A stretch of 64,000 nt of DNA. Source: Ischnura elegans (lineage: Eukaryota > Arthropoda > Insecta > Odonata > Coenagrionidae). Shown here in pieces: positions 1 to 10,862 of this stretch (position 1 is the first letter of the stretch; every line of letters begins with the position of its first letter). Under the pieces are notes generated by a model that did no database searches, was not told the DNA's origin, and saw nothing but the letters and a program-made list of their open reading frames with translations. The DNA lies in assembly GCF_921293095.1 (NCBI RefSeq), contig NC_060252.1:73614866-73678865 (forward strand), read 5' to 3'. Position numbers and translations under genes: made by a program.

Positions 1-1030
1 CAATTACCTATTAATCCTCTCGGTGCAAACCTTTTTGCTGAGGCTTGCGGTCACTTGACGTTTTTGGTGTGCGTATGCACGGACACTCATAACGATTAAT
101 GATGTGGGTCGGGGTATAAGCTGATCCTGTGAACGTTTTACGGAAATAGTTTTTTCCATTGTTTGCTGTTTAGCGTGACACTGATATCGATTTATGTTGT
201 GGGTCGGGGTATAAGCTGATCCTGTGAACGTTTTACGGAAATAGTTTTTTCCATTGTTTGCTGTTTAGCGTCTTACTTCAGTTTTGAGTCAACAGACATG
301 AGCGGAGGGGACCATCATCATACCTGCTTTGCTCCTTTTCCTAAAATAACTGCCATATGAGTATGAATTCCAAGTTCTAAGTTCCCCACTTCTCTGGGTG
401 CCATCCTTCCATAGCAACGCCGGGTGGCCTGCTAGTTATGCACATAAAATTTATGTCTGTTTGTCTGTCCGGTATGTATTTCCAAACGGCTGCACGGACT
501 GCAACCAAAATTAGTACGTAGGTGCATCTCATGCTCCCAAAGTAATGTTACTTCTGGTTGTGTCCGACGCGTCCTTCGCGTCGTTTTCACACAACAGTTT
601 GTTACGTCACGTCATATAACACATGTGGTTGGATATCCTGCATGGAAGTAACAACTTTTGACACGCGCCAAGGGAAAAAACAACTCAAAGATCGTACCCT
701 TAACTGTTAATACTCTCGGTGAAAACCTTTTGCTGGGGAATGATTTCACGCGACGTTTATGGGCTACGCACGTACGCACACGCATAATCATCATACGCAC
801 ACGCATAATCATCAATGTTGTTAAGCGGGTTATAAGCTGATCCCGTGCGCGGTATACGGAAAATTTTTTTCCCATTGTTTGCTGGTACATATGTATGCCA
901 TGATCATAACTGCTTTGTTCCTTTACCTAAAAATCCTGCCACATGACCATAAATTCCTAGTTTCCCACTTATCTGGGTAGGTACTATCCTTTCCGAGCAA
1001 CGCCGGGTGGCCTGCTTGTTGGCTAATAAA
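1..1030 (+). repeat. Helitron-like repeat, two diverged direct copies
   Basis: Bases 12-436 and about 699-1020 are two diverged direct copies of one unit. Each runs from a start near CTCTCGGTG, through a block containing TATAAGCTGATCC..GT and CATTGTTTGCTG, to AGCAACGCCGGGTGGCCTGCT. The first copy ends GCTAG followed by T (432-436), after a GCC..GGC mini-hairpin. Helitron 3' ends have this form (a short hairpin, then CTRR inserted before T). In copy 1 a 95-bp piece starting near 104 is tandemly duplicated, with the second unit at 199. No Rep/helicase coding is present, so any Helitron would be non-autonomous. The superfamily is inferred from the 3' end only. Confidence 0.4.
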
Positions 1031-1551
1031 CATACCTATTGAAAACTGTTACAATGTTTTTATTGTCACTATAAACCCCTTCCTATTCGATTAATTTTCC
1101 GAATATCGTGCTCCTATTCTCTATTTATTTTTTTCTGAGGTTCTCTTTTAAATGGTAGGAATTGAAATGATATTTTGTAATTTGTAATAAACGTAGTACC
1201 ATGAAATAAAATGTGATTATTAAACATGGAGAACACAGCTATCGCTACTCGAATAAAATCATTTTAATCCTTCCAATGCATCATATCTCATAAAATATGA
1301 ATTATTTCCGTTTACTATGTATGTTTTAACATTTTAAGCTTTCAAAATAATATATCGTTCCTCTAAATAGTGCTAAAATTATGAAAATGCGATGACGAGA
1401 TACACTCGTCATTGCGCGGATTGGCGTCGAAAGTTCATTACGAGCTGGACTCGTCATTACAGCGAAAGGGGTAAAATAGAAAAAAATTATAAACTTGTGG
1501 AAGAAACAAAGTGTCTTTCATTATTAATATCGGGTATCTACACTTCTTAAA
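1030..1551. other. Unannotated AT-rich stretch
   Basis: No coding signal was recognised. A short hairpin (ATGACGAG..CTCGTCAT, about 1391-1412) and a related GAGCTGGACTCGTCATTAC copy just after it are the only structures seen. Confidence 0.4.
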
Positions 1552-1869
1552 ATGACAGAAGTACACAACCTCTCCTATCTCCTATACACATCAACAATAT
1601 CCGACTACTACGACAGCGTTAACGAGATGTTAAGCGAATTAGGCTTGGATCCGCTGGAGACTCGGAGGCTGCGCGCCAGGCTTAGATTGCTTGAACAATT
1701 GAGGATAGATTTCCATAAGAGAGACACGCAGAGCATCATCTTAGAGGCCCACTATATTTCCAGGTCCGACAGAAGCGATAAATTAAGAGAGATGTTTTGC
1801 CGAACGGATACATATGGGAACTCGTTTTTCCCCCGAACCATAAAGGACTTAAATAATTGCTTGTCGTAG
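1552..1869 (+). pseudogene. LINE reverse transcriptase C-terminal fragment
   Basis: This 105-residue reading frame resembles the last part of a CR1/jockey-type non-LTR retrotransposon ORF2. It has an L..RR.RARL..L segment followed by SFFPRTIKDLNNC, the usual ending of such ORFs before the stop. The sequence after the stop (about 1870-1970) contains CCTGCCACCCGC..GGCGGCTTTCGGGGTAGTAAGTAGATG, the type of 3'UTR that follows these ORFs. No catalytic RT motif is present, so the copy is 5'-truncated. It is more likely a LINE 3' end than a host gene. Confidence 0.7.
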
Positions 1870-1969
1870 TTTTGTTTGAGCATTTGATTTTTATTTGTAA
1901 ACTGCTGGTGTCCTAACAATCCCTGCCACCCGCATTTTTAGGCGGCTTTCGGGGTAGTAAGTAGATGTA

Positions 1970-4900
1970 TTTGAGCGCTGTCGTTCCCTCACCTTGCGAC
2001 CTTGCGTGTTATCGAATGTTGTGATATATCCGGTTGATTTGTCTTATTTAATTGGTGTTCTACGAGATTTGTACGAGTTATGATCGACCATTTCTGCCGT
2101 GCTCTCCCGCTAATGAACCTCTCACATTTCCTTTCTCCACTTCAGCTCGCTGAACGCTCTACCGGATTTTTTTTTATTTCTGTCACGCATTACAGCAGAA
2201 ATTCGCTGCAGAAACTCGCTGGAAATAAATCCCGGAATGAAAAACACGCTATTCAACGCAGTTGTAAAGTGTACTAGTTAGTGAACTCAATTGTGGAGGA
2301 TGAAACTACATTTTTTTATCCATTATAGGGTAAATTACTTCGTTATATTACACGCTTTTTAATTATCCTCGACCGGATCGAATGCGTTGAAACCGTTAAA
2401 TTGCAATTCGGAGGTGTAAAAAGTACTGTTTTAATTTTAATGAAACTTATGTGCGTTGAAAATGTCTTTGGCCATTCTTGGTAATGCTGCAATTTTATTA
2501 AATAAAGATAGTTCATATACTCCGTGCAGCTTAGTCTTTTTTATGGTTGGAAGGAAATAACTTAGCTTTTCTTTCTTAGTCTTTTTTCTTAGAAAAAATT
2601 ATATCCTTAACTAGGATTTATGTTATGCAGTATGCACTGTATTAAGCCGAGTGGTGCGTTTTGTTTCACTTTTCTCCATAATTAAAACTGTATGTATTGT
2701 AAATATGTACTACAATATTAATCGATGACGAGCATACTTAGTGGAACTTTTTAATGGCAGGGAAAGAATGGCAGTTAGAGTTTGTGCTCACTACACTGTT
2801 TCTTGTCCTCGGCCGGTTTCAGCGACCCTTCGCCATAATCAAGAGATTACGACAAACATCGAATAATACCAGTATTTGTCGTTAATATCTTGCATTTCAC
2901 TTGAAGCAGTGACAGAGTTAGGGAAGGAGTTGTTTTTTTTATCCACTTTGCAATCCATCAACCCTGCCTGTTCAACATTTTTGTGCAAAATAACGCTTCT
3001 CAATTTGGCTGAATATTTCAAAATATATTTTCAGTTGTTGGTTTGGTGCTTCAGGGTCGGAGTTATTATCTGTTATAACAACTTATCTGCCTTCTTCAAC
3101 ACGTTGAAAATTATTTTCAGTATTTTGTAATGATCTTTTTAAGTTTTTTATGTTTCGGGAATGCCTGATTTTGATATAAGTAATCTTAATCAGAGAAAAT
3201 TTTGTGAAATGCAATGGCATTTCCTGCAGCGGATTAAATTCGAACTAATGGTAGAGATCGTACAGTGTTCATGTATTAACAATCAATTTACCCCAGAGAT
3301 TATATTCGGCGCTCTCTTTATAAATTCCTCGGGAATTTCCAAATTTCTCTCTACCTTTTGTCAGAAGTAATATGTATCTCTAATTGTTACGAGTTTCACA
3401 TTCCCAATTTTACCATGTGCGAGGCGCAGGCATCGTTGGCTTTTATTTTTCCCTCCCCGCAACTGTGAATTTTCTCTTTAAGGAGGTTCTTTATGAGGCC
3501 CTTCTTTCTCCACGAAATTAATAAAATGCTAAAGACTCAATGGTATGAAAATAAAATCACACGGTTCATAATTGAGGATTATAGATATCTTTCTTTAGTA
3601 AAGGTGAAGGAGTTGATATGGATAAATATCAAGGGTACTGAGTTATACCGCTATTCTTTATGCCTATATAGGTCTAAGAGTACCTGTAATTGTATTATTT
3701 GCTTTTAAAATTGATCTTATTTTTGCCTATGAAAGCGAAAACGATTAACTGCGATATTCCCCTGCCATCTATCAAGTAGATTTCGTCGTGAAGTATTGAA
3801 TTCTATCATTTTTCTTTCTCGTCATTGCTTGAGTTCTCGTACTTCGTGTGCACCACCAACTTTGAATACTGCAATCTGGGTCAGGATTCGTATTCTTTTT
3901 TGTTGTCTGTGAAGGAATTTGCAATGAATCCTTCGATTACGAACTGCAGTTGATTTTGAAGCTCAGTTCCATAAAAAATATCGGAAAAAAAAAACAAAAA
4001 TATCTTGAAACGTGAGTTTTTGGGCTAAATTATAAAGTTAATATTTTTCCTGACTTGAATATAAATCTCAAAGTAAAGTTTATGCTTTTGTTCGATTAAC
4101 TACCATTGATGGGTGTTTATTTTAAATGAAAAAGTACATTTCCCTTAATTTAAACGCTGTTCTTAATTTCCCGTTCTCTCTTTCCCTCAGAATTGAATTT
4201 TTTTCCCTTGTTTTTTTAGTCAAGGTTTCTGTGCCTTAACTTTCGGGTCATTTTTCACCTTTCTTCTGGAGCGTTTTGCCTTTGGATTATATTTTATCCG
4301 CCATGTCTGCCACAGAAACCTACTCCATCCATTTTCTTGAGTGTTTTCAGAGAAATGTCACAATTGTTTGAGCGAGGGAAGTCACGGTAAATTACTTCCA
4401 ACTCTGCCGTCGTTGGCGAATGACTTCAACCATCTACGTCAGCGAGATGTGGGATTCGTGTGCAAAATGTATCCAAAACCTCTGTAGTAGACGATCGCTA
4501 GGTGGGTGTGGCGAAGACGAAGTCAGTGTCATGGAAAAAATAGTCCATGCGAGGAATACGTGTCAAAGGAAAGTATGGAGCTGTTGCTTCCACTGTAGGG
4601 TTTTAGGATAGTAATGGTGTTTTTACTTTTAAAGAAATGAGTAGAAAGTATGCGGCATTGGAATCGCAAAGAAAGCTCTGAGATGAACCAGGTAGGGTTC
4701 TGCGAAGGGTTTTTTTAAATGTTCTATTTCCATTTATGCACCTGTTCTTGTACTATTTTCTTGTTAATTTTTCAGTAAGGGATGAGTTTTCCCCAGTTTT
4801 ATTTACAGGTATATACGTTCTAAATAGGGAATTTTGTTTGTGAGACTACGCCTCACTACTAGAGGAGGTATACTCTCTGAGTAAATGTGTACTAATAGAT

Positions 4901-7900
4901 CTTGGATTACTCTCATTTAGCGTGCATTGTTTTATGGAGTTAACTTTCATTTTGTTATAATTTTTTCGCTCTATCATATTTTTGTGGTACATTTAACCAT
5001 TAAATCTTTATTTTTATCTACATTCATGTAACATTTTCGTGCGTACCCCTCTGTTGATAATACCGTAAAATCAAGTGGCTAGGGGTCAAAATAATAGCCG
5101 CAGTGACTAACGAAATACCAGTGTTATTGCGGTCAATGGTAATTATGTCGTATTGATCGTGGCATTTAAGCAATCGCGAAAAATATTTTTTTCTCTCGAT
5201 TTTTCTCGGAATCGATTTGCATACCTATTTGGTTAAAGTTTTCTGGTTGTTGTGATTACTTAGGTGCGTATGAAATATCTTCTCGGTGTAGACATGAAAT
5301 TGTTTATAATGCGTATTTCAGCGATTATGGGGTTGGGAGAGGTTTGAATTTTGAACGCGAACAAAAGTGGCCTTTTCGGTACCTATAGCAGAAATTTGAA
5401 TGGTGATTCAATAATTCTACTCTGAAATTCTCTTCATGAACCTTTCTCCACCGTCTCTTACTTTCCCAGTCCCACTTTTTTTATCTATTTCTTAATAAAA
5501 AAGATGGTAAAGAGTGTGAGCAGGAAAATGTGTCACTGGAGAAAAGAATTCAACTTAATAATTTCCTAACAGGCAATCCTTCCGATCCAGGTTTTAACTA
5601 GAATACTAACTAGTTATTTTGCATACTCTATTTGAAACTGATTAACTGTTAGAAGTTCGGTCGTAAATGTTATACATTCAATGTAAATTACCTAGTTGAA
5701 TTCTTTTCTCCGAATAAAGTTCCATCAATCAACTCCTACCACCATTAAGTTTAATCGTGTCCTAGTGTTTCTCCATTTTATGATGCGTTATTGAATGAGA
5801 AAATTATGTGTTTACTCTTATTCATAACCATTTTTGAAGAAATAGTATTAAAACTTACCGCAGGTATGAGTATAAATATTTCTCGCGTATTTCCCTTTAA
5901 AATATTTCCTTGCTTGGATTGCGCTGATACCTAGTAAACGCGGTGAAACTCCTATAGGTACTTTGCCGTAGTGGCCCCTTTCATCTTCGCAGATTCCTTT
6001 GACCTAGTGTTTCCAGGGGTGATGTGCTTGACATCGATAGGAATAATTTCAAATGGTTCTTATTCCACGCGGTTGATTCCGATGGTTTCTTGCAGCGCGA
6101 TCCTAATCTGTTGTGTTCGTAATTTTTTTCCGATGACTCACTGTGAGGGCTCATATCGTCGTCGGAATAGAAATTTACTCGTCGGAAAATACATCGTCGG
6201 AAATGAAATTACTCTCGGAATGAAAACCGATCAGAATAATTCCGAGCGCATCCCTCTAGAGGCGTGTTTCATTCAGCTATTTCTGCTAAGCAAACATTTC
6301 ATAGAATTCCTTACCTCCGCTTTCCTGCCCATTCTACCTTTATTCGCGTTCGCGACGCGTTTCTCGTCAAATGCAAAATTCAAATAATCTTTGTTTTATG
6401 TCTGGGTTACTGTTCTATAGTCTACGATTACTCTTCGCTCTTTTATAAGCTAGTTAAGGAATTTTTAGTGAAATCTGGATCGAGTGTTTTTTTTTTAACG
6501 TACAAGATATTACCGTTGCGAATGTAAATTTTTTATGCTCTTGAGATTGTTTCTATTGTCTACCTATTCTATTATCAATCTCGGGTAAATTTACTAGGGT
6601 TGTATTAGGTCATTGGTTTTAGTGAATAAGCAAAACTTTCTTATCCTCATTTCTATTTGTGCGTGTATAATTATTTACGGAACAGGTTGATCTATTGGTT
6701 GGAATCTTCGTTCTTTCGGTGTCGTAACTTCCGGCGGAAGTTTCATGTATCATTTCTTCGAAAATATGTACGATAAAGTAAAAATGGAATTAGTCAGGAG
6801 ATTCATTGAAGTTTTGCTCCGCAAGAATCTTATAGTTCTTATTTAAATTAAAACTTTTGGAGAAATAAGAATAGAAGTGATTTTTATAGTGTTTCAGGAA
6901 GTCAGCCTTCTTTTAAGAGAGAAAAAAACACTGATTTTTTTCACTTAACATTTAATTCACCTCTGTCGGTTTTGAACGTTTGCAACTTTTTTTTTGGATA
7001 CTTGATCTTATTGTGAACCTATAACTGGAGAGGTGGTGGGGGCCATTCAAGCACTAATTCAATTTTATTGTATTTAATACCTTCATTTTGCCAAAATTGT
7101 CAAGAATGAGTGACTCTGGCTTTTTCATTGGCCAGAAATATTTTTGCTAAATTTTCATTTCTTAATTTTCGTCCTAGAATTTGCATTTTATGTATCCATA
7201 ATTCTGATAAAACTGGAAATGAGTATCAATTTTTGTTGCTAAATTTATACTCAGTTAAGATATTGCTACAGATTGTATAGGCTAAGAATAAAGCCAGAGC
7301 CACAAAAGTATTGCAGGGTGGAGTTGAATGTTCATTCATAGAGGAGATACATCACAGGGAAATGAAGGTCCATTTGAGGGTTCACCTATGACTGAATCTC
7401 CCAGAAGTCTAGGGCATGTTTTAACTCCTTCACTGCTCTCCCAGCTCCTATATCTTGGCACGTTTAGGGGAGTTTGTGCTCGGAGATCTTTGCTTCGGAG
7501 CAGGCTGCTAGCTTGCATTCTCAGGGAAACATCATAGTGCGATCATCAGGCGAAACATTGTAAACATTGAGCAGTACAGTGGAGCTCTTTAATCATCTAA
7601 GAACGCACTATTGACCTCCTAGAACTAATATTTACGCTCCTGCCCATCAAAGATGGGTTCTCTGGCAAATAGTTGCCAAAAGGACAGCTTCGAGAAATGA
7701 CTTAGTTCCCACTTGGAGCTGCTACGTAGTGGTTGCATTTGGAGGGAAATCCCACAGCTGTTTTTATTGTGCTCTTAGTCCTTACTACCCCTGAATGCAC
7801 CCACAGGCTGGAAGTCCATGACTGGAAGTAAAAGAGAAAAGTAGACTGATCATGAAACGGGTATCATAATGGGAGGTTTTAAACTTCATATTAATTTATC

Positions 7901-8672
7901 AATATGAAACTGCATGCCTTTTTTATCCATCAAGTTTGTTGAAGCTTCAATTATTGTTGCACTTCGCTATCTTTCTTTTTGTTATTTCTATTTTTTTGCA
8001 CCAATTAATAACCTTCTGTTTTTCTATTACTGAACCGTTTTTATTCATTTTTTATTTAGTTGTCAATTCTTGAAGGACTTATGTCATACATATTTGAATT
8101 TTAATCTGAAATTCAGGCAATAATACTAACAAATTCACTGCATTTTTATTCCTGCCTGTGTTGCATTGAATTAATTTTTTTCTTCCTCGGTTTATCACTT
8201 TTTTGTATGCTTTTTTAACTTGCCTATACGTTTCCTCATTTTTCTTTCTTAAGGCAATCGGGTTCAGAAGATATTTTGCAGTTCAAGCCCTCTATTTATA
8301 TCTTAGCCAATTGTGTTTCAAAATTGTATTGAAAGGTAAGTATTTTGGAATTATAAATTATAGATATCAGAGACCCTAATGCAGTTTTAATCAATTTTGT
8401 ATGTTCTCTGCATCATTTTCATCAGTTACATCTCACCTTAAGAAGTAGTACTTATGCAGCACTTGTAAATAACACGAGGTAATTTTCTTGCAATGCTGTC
8501 TTTAGGAATGAGCATTTTTCTTACTCTTTACTCTTTGTTATATCCCTGTACTCAACACAACCCAGATAGCACAAGTGCATGCTTACTCGTAGAATGTTTT
8601 TGGGTCCCATGAATATGCTATCGCTTGGGAGAAGGTGTCCAATGATTATCGATTGACTATCAGCTGTACAAT
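1970..8672. other. Intergenic or first-intron sequence, no recognised gene
   Basis: Short spurious ORFs only. None shows a known domain, and no exon matching the missing N-terminal half of the PH-GRAM domain was found, although the downstream MTMR gene needs one. The stretch could be promoter-distal intergenic DNA or the first intron of that gene. AT-rich, with runs of T and A. Confidence 0.4.
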
Positions 8673-8786
8673 TGCTGGTATGGGTTAATGATTTCCCCGA
8701 AGGACATGGGTCACTGGGGGAATTTTGGTAAAAGCAGTTCCCCAGTGACCCATGTCCTTTGGGGAAATCATTAACCCATACCAGCA
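8673..8786. repeat. Palindromic MITE-like hairpin
   Basis: Two inverted arms of about 49 bp, beginning TGCTGGTATGGGTTAATGA and ending with its complement, surround a loop of about 16 bases. The arms differ at about one base and one indel. No clear target duplication was seen at the edges. Probably a foldback or MITE copy. Confidence 0.7.
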
Positions 8787-9138
8787 CCTTCCACAGCCCG
8801 ACTCAACGACCTTCCATAGACTATTGTGATTTAGAAAACTCAATGTACCCCGCTAATCCTCTCTTTCTTCCCCAACACCGCCGCCTTCTTTAGCTCTCGT
8901 CTCCTCACCCACTTTAACCCCGCCCTCCCCTGGCTGGTCAGATACCTATCCTCAGAGGAAAAACCCTCGTCCCAAATCAAGGCTGCCCCTTTCCCCCTTA
9001 CCCCCCCCCCTCTCACTATTCCATTCCGTGTTTAACCCTCACCCCTGCCCTTTCAACCAGTCCTTTTCCTTTCCGATAGATGTCCTCACTGTCACTTGTG
9101 TACTTTGTGTATAAATGTATGATGCATGCAAGATCAGT

Positions 9139-9177
9139 CACCTGACGATGTAACCAAGTTACGAAACCCGGGTAGTG
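9139..9177 (+). ncRNA. Hammerhead ribozyme, Penelope-type (palindromic stem III)
   Basis: All conserved core elements are present. CTGACGA (9142-9148) fits CUGANGA. Stem II is GTAAC (9150-9154) with GTTAC (9158-9162) around a CAA loop. GAAA follows at 9163-9166, then self-complementary CCCGGG (9167-9172) and T9173 A9174 as the UH of the cleavage site. Stem I is CAC (9139-9141) with GTG (9175-9177), and TGCAAG (9127) with CTTGCA (9201) can form an outer stem. A stem III made only of a palindrome implies pairing between two ribozyme copies, as described for hammerheads in Penelope-like elements and retrozymes. No Penelope ORF lies beside it; C-rich sequence precedes it and a T/A-rich end (TTTTATTTCC) follows. 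Cleavage is predicted after A9174. Confidence 0.75.
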
Positions 9178-9533
9178 CCCATAATTAAATAACAGTGAAC
9201 CTTGCAAAGTTTTATTTCCTCACTTCCAGTATGGAGAGGTTTCACAAAGTAAAGCCTGAAGTTATTAGTTATACAGAGACAATAGTTGTTTGCCGATACA
9301 TTGTATCAATGTGAAAATAAAGGTTGAGGAAAGGCAGGTGAAGGTAGGATAGTTAAATCTTAAGTCTGTAGAAATAAGTTTTAGATATCCATTCATATAT
9401 GTTAGCTTTTATCAGAAAATATTTCTGTCAGCTTATAGGTTGGACTGTGCATCTTCTTTTGTCGGTAAATTTACCCCGAGCCCCCTTGAACAGTTTTATT
9501 TGAGCCACTCTGTGTGTCCATACCAGAGGTGGA

Positions 9534-9808
9534 TTAAGCATCAAATTTGGGGCGGTCATGATCAGGGTCTAGGGAGTAAGGAATAACCTCCAGGAGAGAG
9601 TGGCATTCTCTCTCGTAAATTTCTTTTAAATAATCATTTGTTATACATTTTGGAGCCTAAAATTTCATTTTTATTCTTATTAGCAGATGAAATTGAACAA
9701 TTTTGGATGTATTAGGAGGCAAGAACTATCAAACTAATAAAAATTTGAAATTTTTGACAAAATTTGTGGGAATCATGACCCCAGTGAGCCCCCCAAAATC
9801 CACCACTG
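9534..9808. mobile_element. hAT-like MITE (GGTGGATT family) with 8-bp TSD
   Basis: The ends are CAGAGGTGGATT and AATCCACCACTG. They are flanked by GTCCATAC (9526-9533) and GTTCATAC (9809-9816), an 8-bp target duplication with one mismatch, which is the length hAT elements make. Related copies lie at about 35650-35940 and 36873-37345. Non-coding. Confidence 0.75.
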
Positions 9809-9921
9809 GTTCATACAATCTTTTTGAGGTAGTCTTTGTGAGATGTGATTTTCATATCCTATTGACTGTGAAAGGGCCATTCTACTTCATCACAAATGAA
9901 TCATGATACTCCATGAAGGTA

Positions 9922-10610
9922 CAGTAAAACCTCTTTACATCGTAATGGAGGGGACCAAAATTTGGGTAATTTGATGTATGGAGGTTCACTATAGAGAGGT
10001 TTTAGTGATAGGCACCATTTTTTCATATCCTTTGGAAATGAAAGGCACTACTGTCTTTTAAACCATTATATTTGTGTGTTTAAACACACATGCATGCATC
10101 AGTGAAAAAATATTTATTATTTAATAATTACAGAAAGCGAGCGCTATCGCATGATTTTTGCCATGATTCGAGAAAAAACTATGTGATCTCTCTTAATTCA
10201 ACAGTCACTAAAATGATTGGGATAGTTGGATACCTTTTTTCTTATTTACTGTTAGGTATGCTCTCATATTGAACAAAATGACCACAACTAATGATTAACG
10301 TGAAAATTACAGCATATTAAGGTATATAAGAAAAAAAAGAGTGAAACATTTATTGCTGAAAATGTCATTCCATGTACGTAATCGAGGCTGCATTAATGGT
10401 CTCTTGTTGTCTCGGTACAGTTTGCGGAGGTAGTTAGGCCGTCTCGGGTGTATCTCCTTGGTATGATAAGTGGAGGTTTTACGATATAAAGAGGTTCACT
10501 ACAAAGAGGTTTACCTATAAATTTACATGTAAATCAGACGGGACTGTAGGGGTGGCATGATGTATGGAGGTTTAAGATGTAAAGAGGTTCACTACATAGA
10601 GGTTTTACTA
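9922..10610. mobile_element. pogo/Tigger-like non-autonomous element
   Basis: The left end is TA-CAGTAAAACCTCTTTAC and the right end is GAGGTTTTACTA-TA. They are near-complementary termini flanked by TA, as in pogo-type Tc1/mariner elements. Subterminal GGAGGTTCACTAtA..GAGGTTTTA motifs recur inside both ends. No transposase ORF. It lies just upstream of the first identified MTMR exon. Confidence 0.65.
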
Positions 10611-10699
10611 TACTTGTGATAAATTGTGTGGTTTCTCCGATAAGTGGTCCTTGAACCTCCTGTTTCATTCATTGCATCTTTCCTTCCTCTCTCTTTCAG

Positions 10700-10862
10700 G
10701 TGGCGCACATGCACATAGCAGTGGTGGAGAAACTACCACTCTCCACGTCTGGCTCTCCTCTACGCATCCGATGTAAGACATTCCTCTCGGTCACCTTTGT
10801 GCTACCCAAAGAGAGGGACTGCCATGAAGTGTTCGTCACTCTGCAGCAACTCTCTCAACCAG
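10700..10862 (+). CDS. MTMR exon: PH-GRAM part, first identified exon
   Basis: Preceded by CTCTTTCAG and followed by GTATTG. It encodes VAHMHIAVVEKLPLSTSG and the VTFVLPKERDCHEVFVTLQQL strand-helix end of the PH-GRAM domain. The first codon is GTG in phase 0, so this is an internal exon: the preceding exon should encode the first 50-60 residues, including the start Met. Ends in phase 1. Confidence 0.93.

Noticed and set aside
612..890. 92-residue minus-strand ORF
   Set aside because: It lies inside the Helitron-like repeat and includes its low-complexity ACGCATAATCATC repeats, so it is probably not coding.
5971..6387. 138-residue plus-strand ORF
   Set aside because: No domain, unusual composition and no splice context; likely chance in AT-rich DNA.
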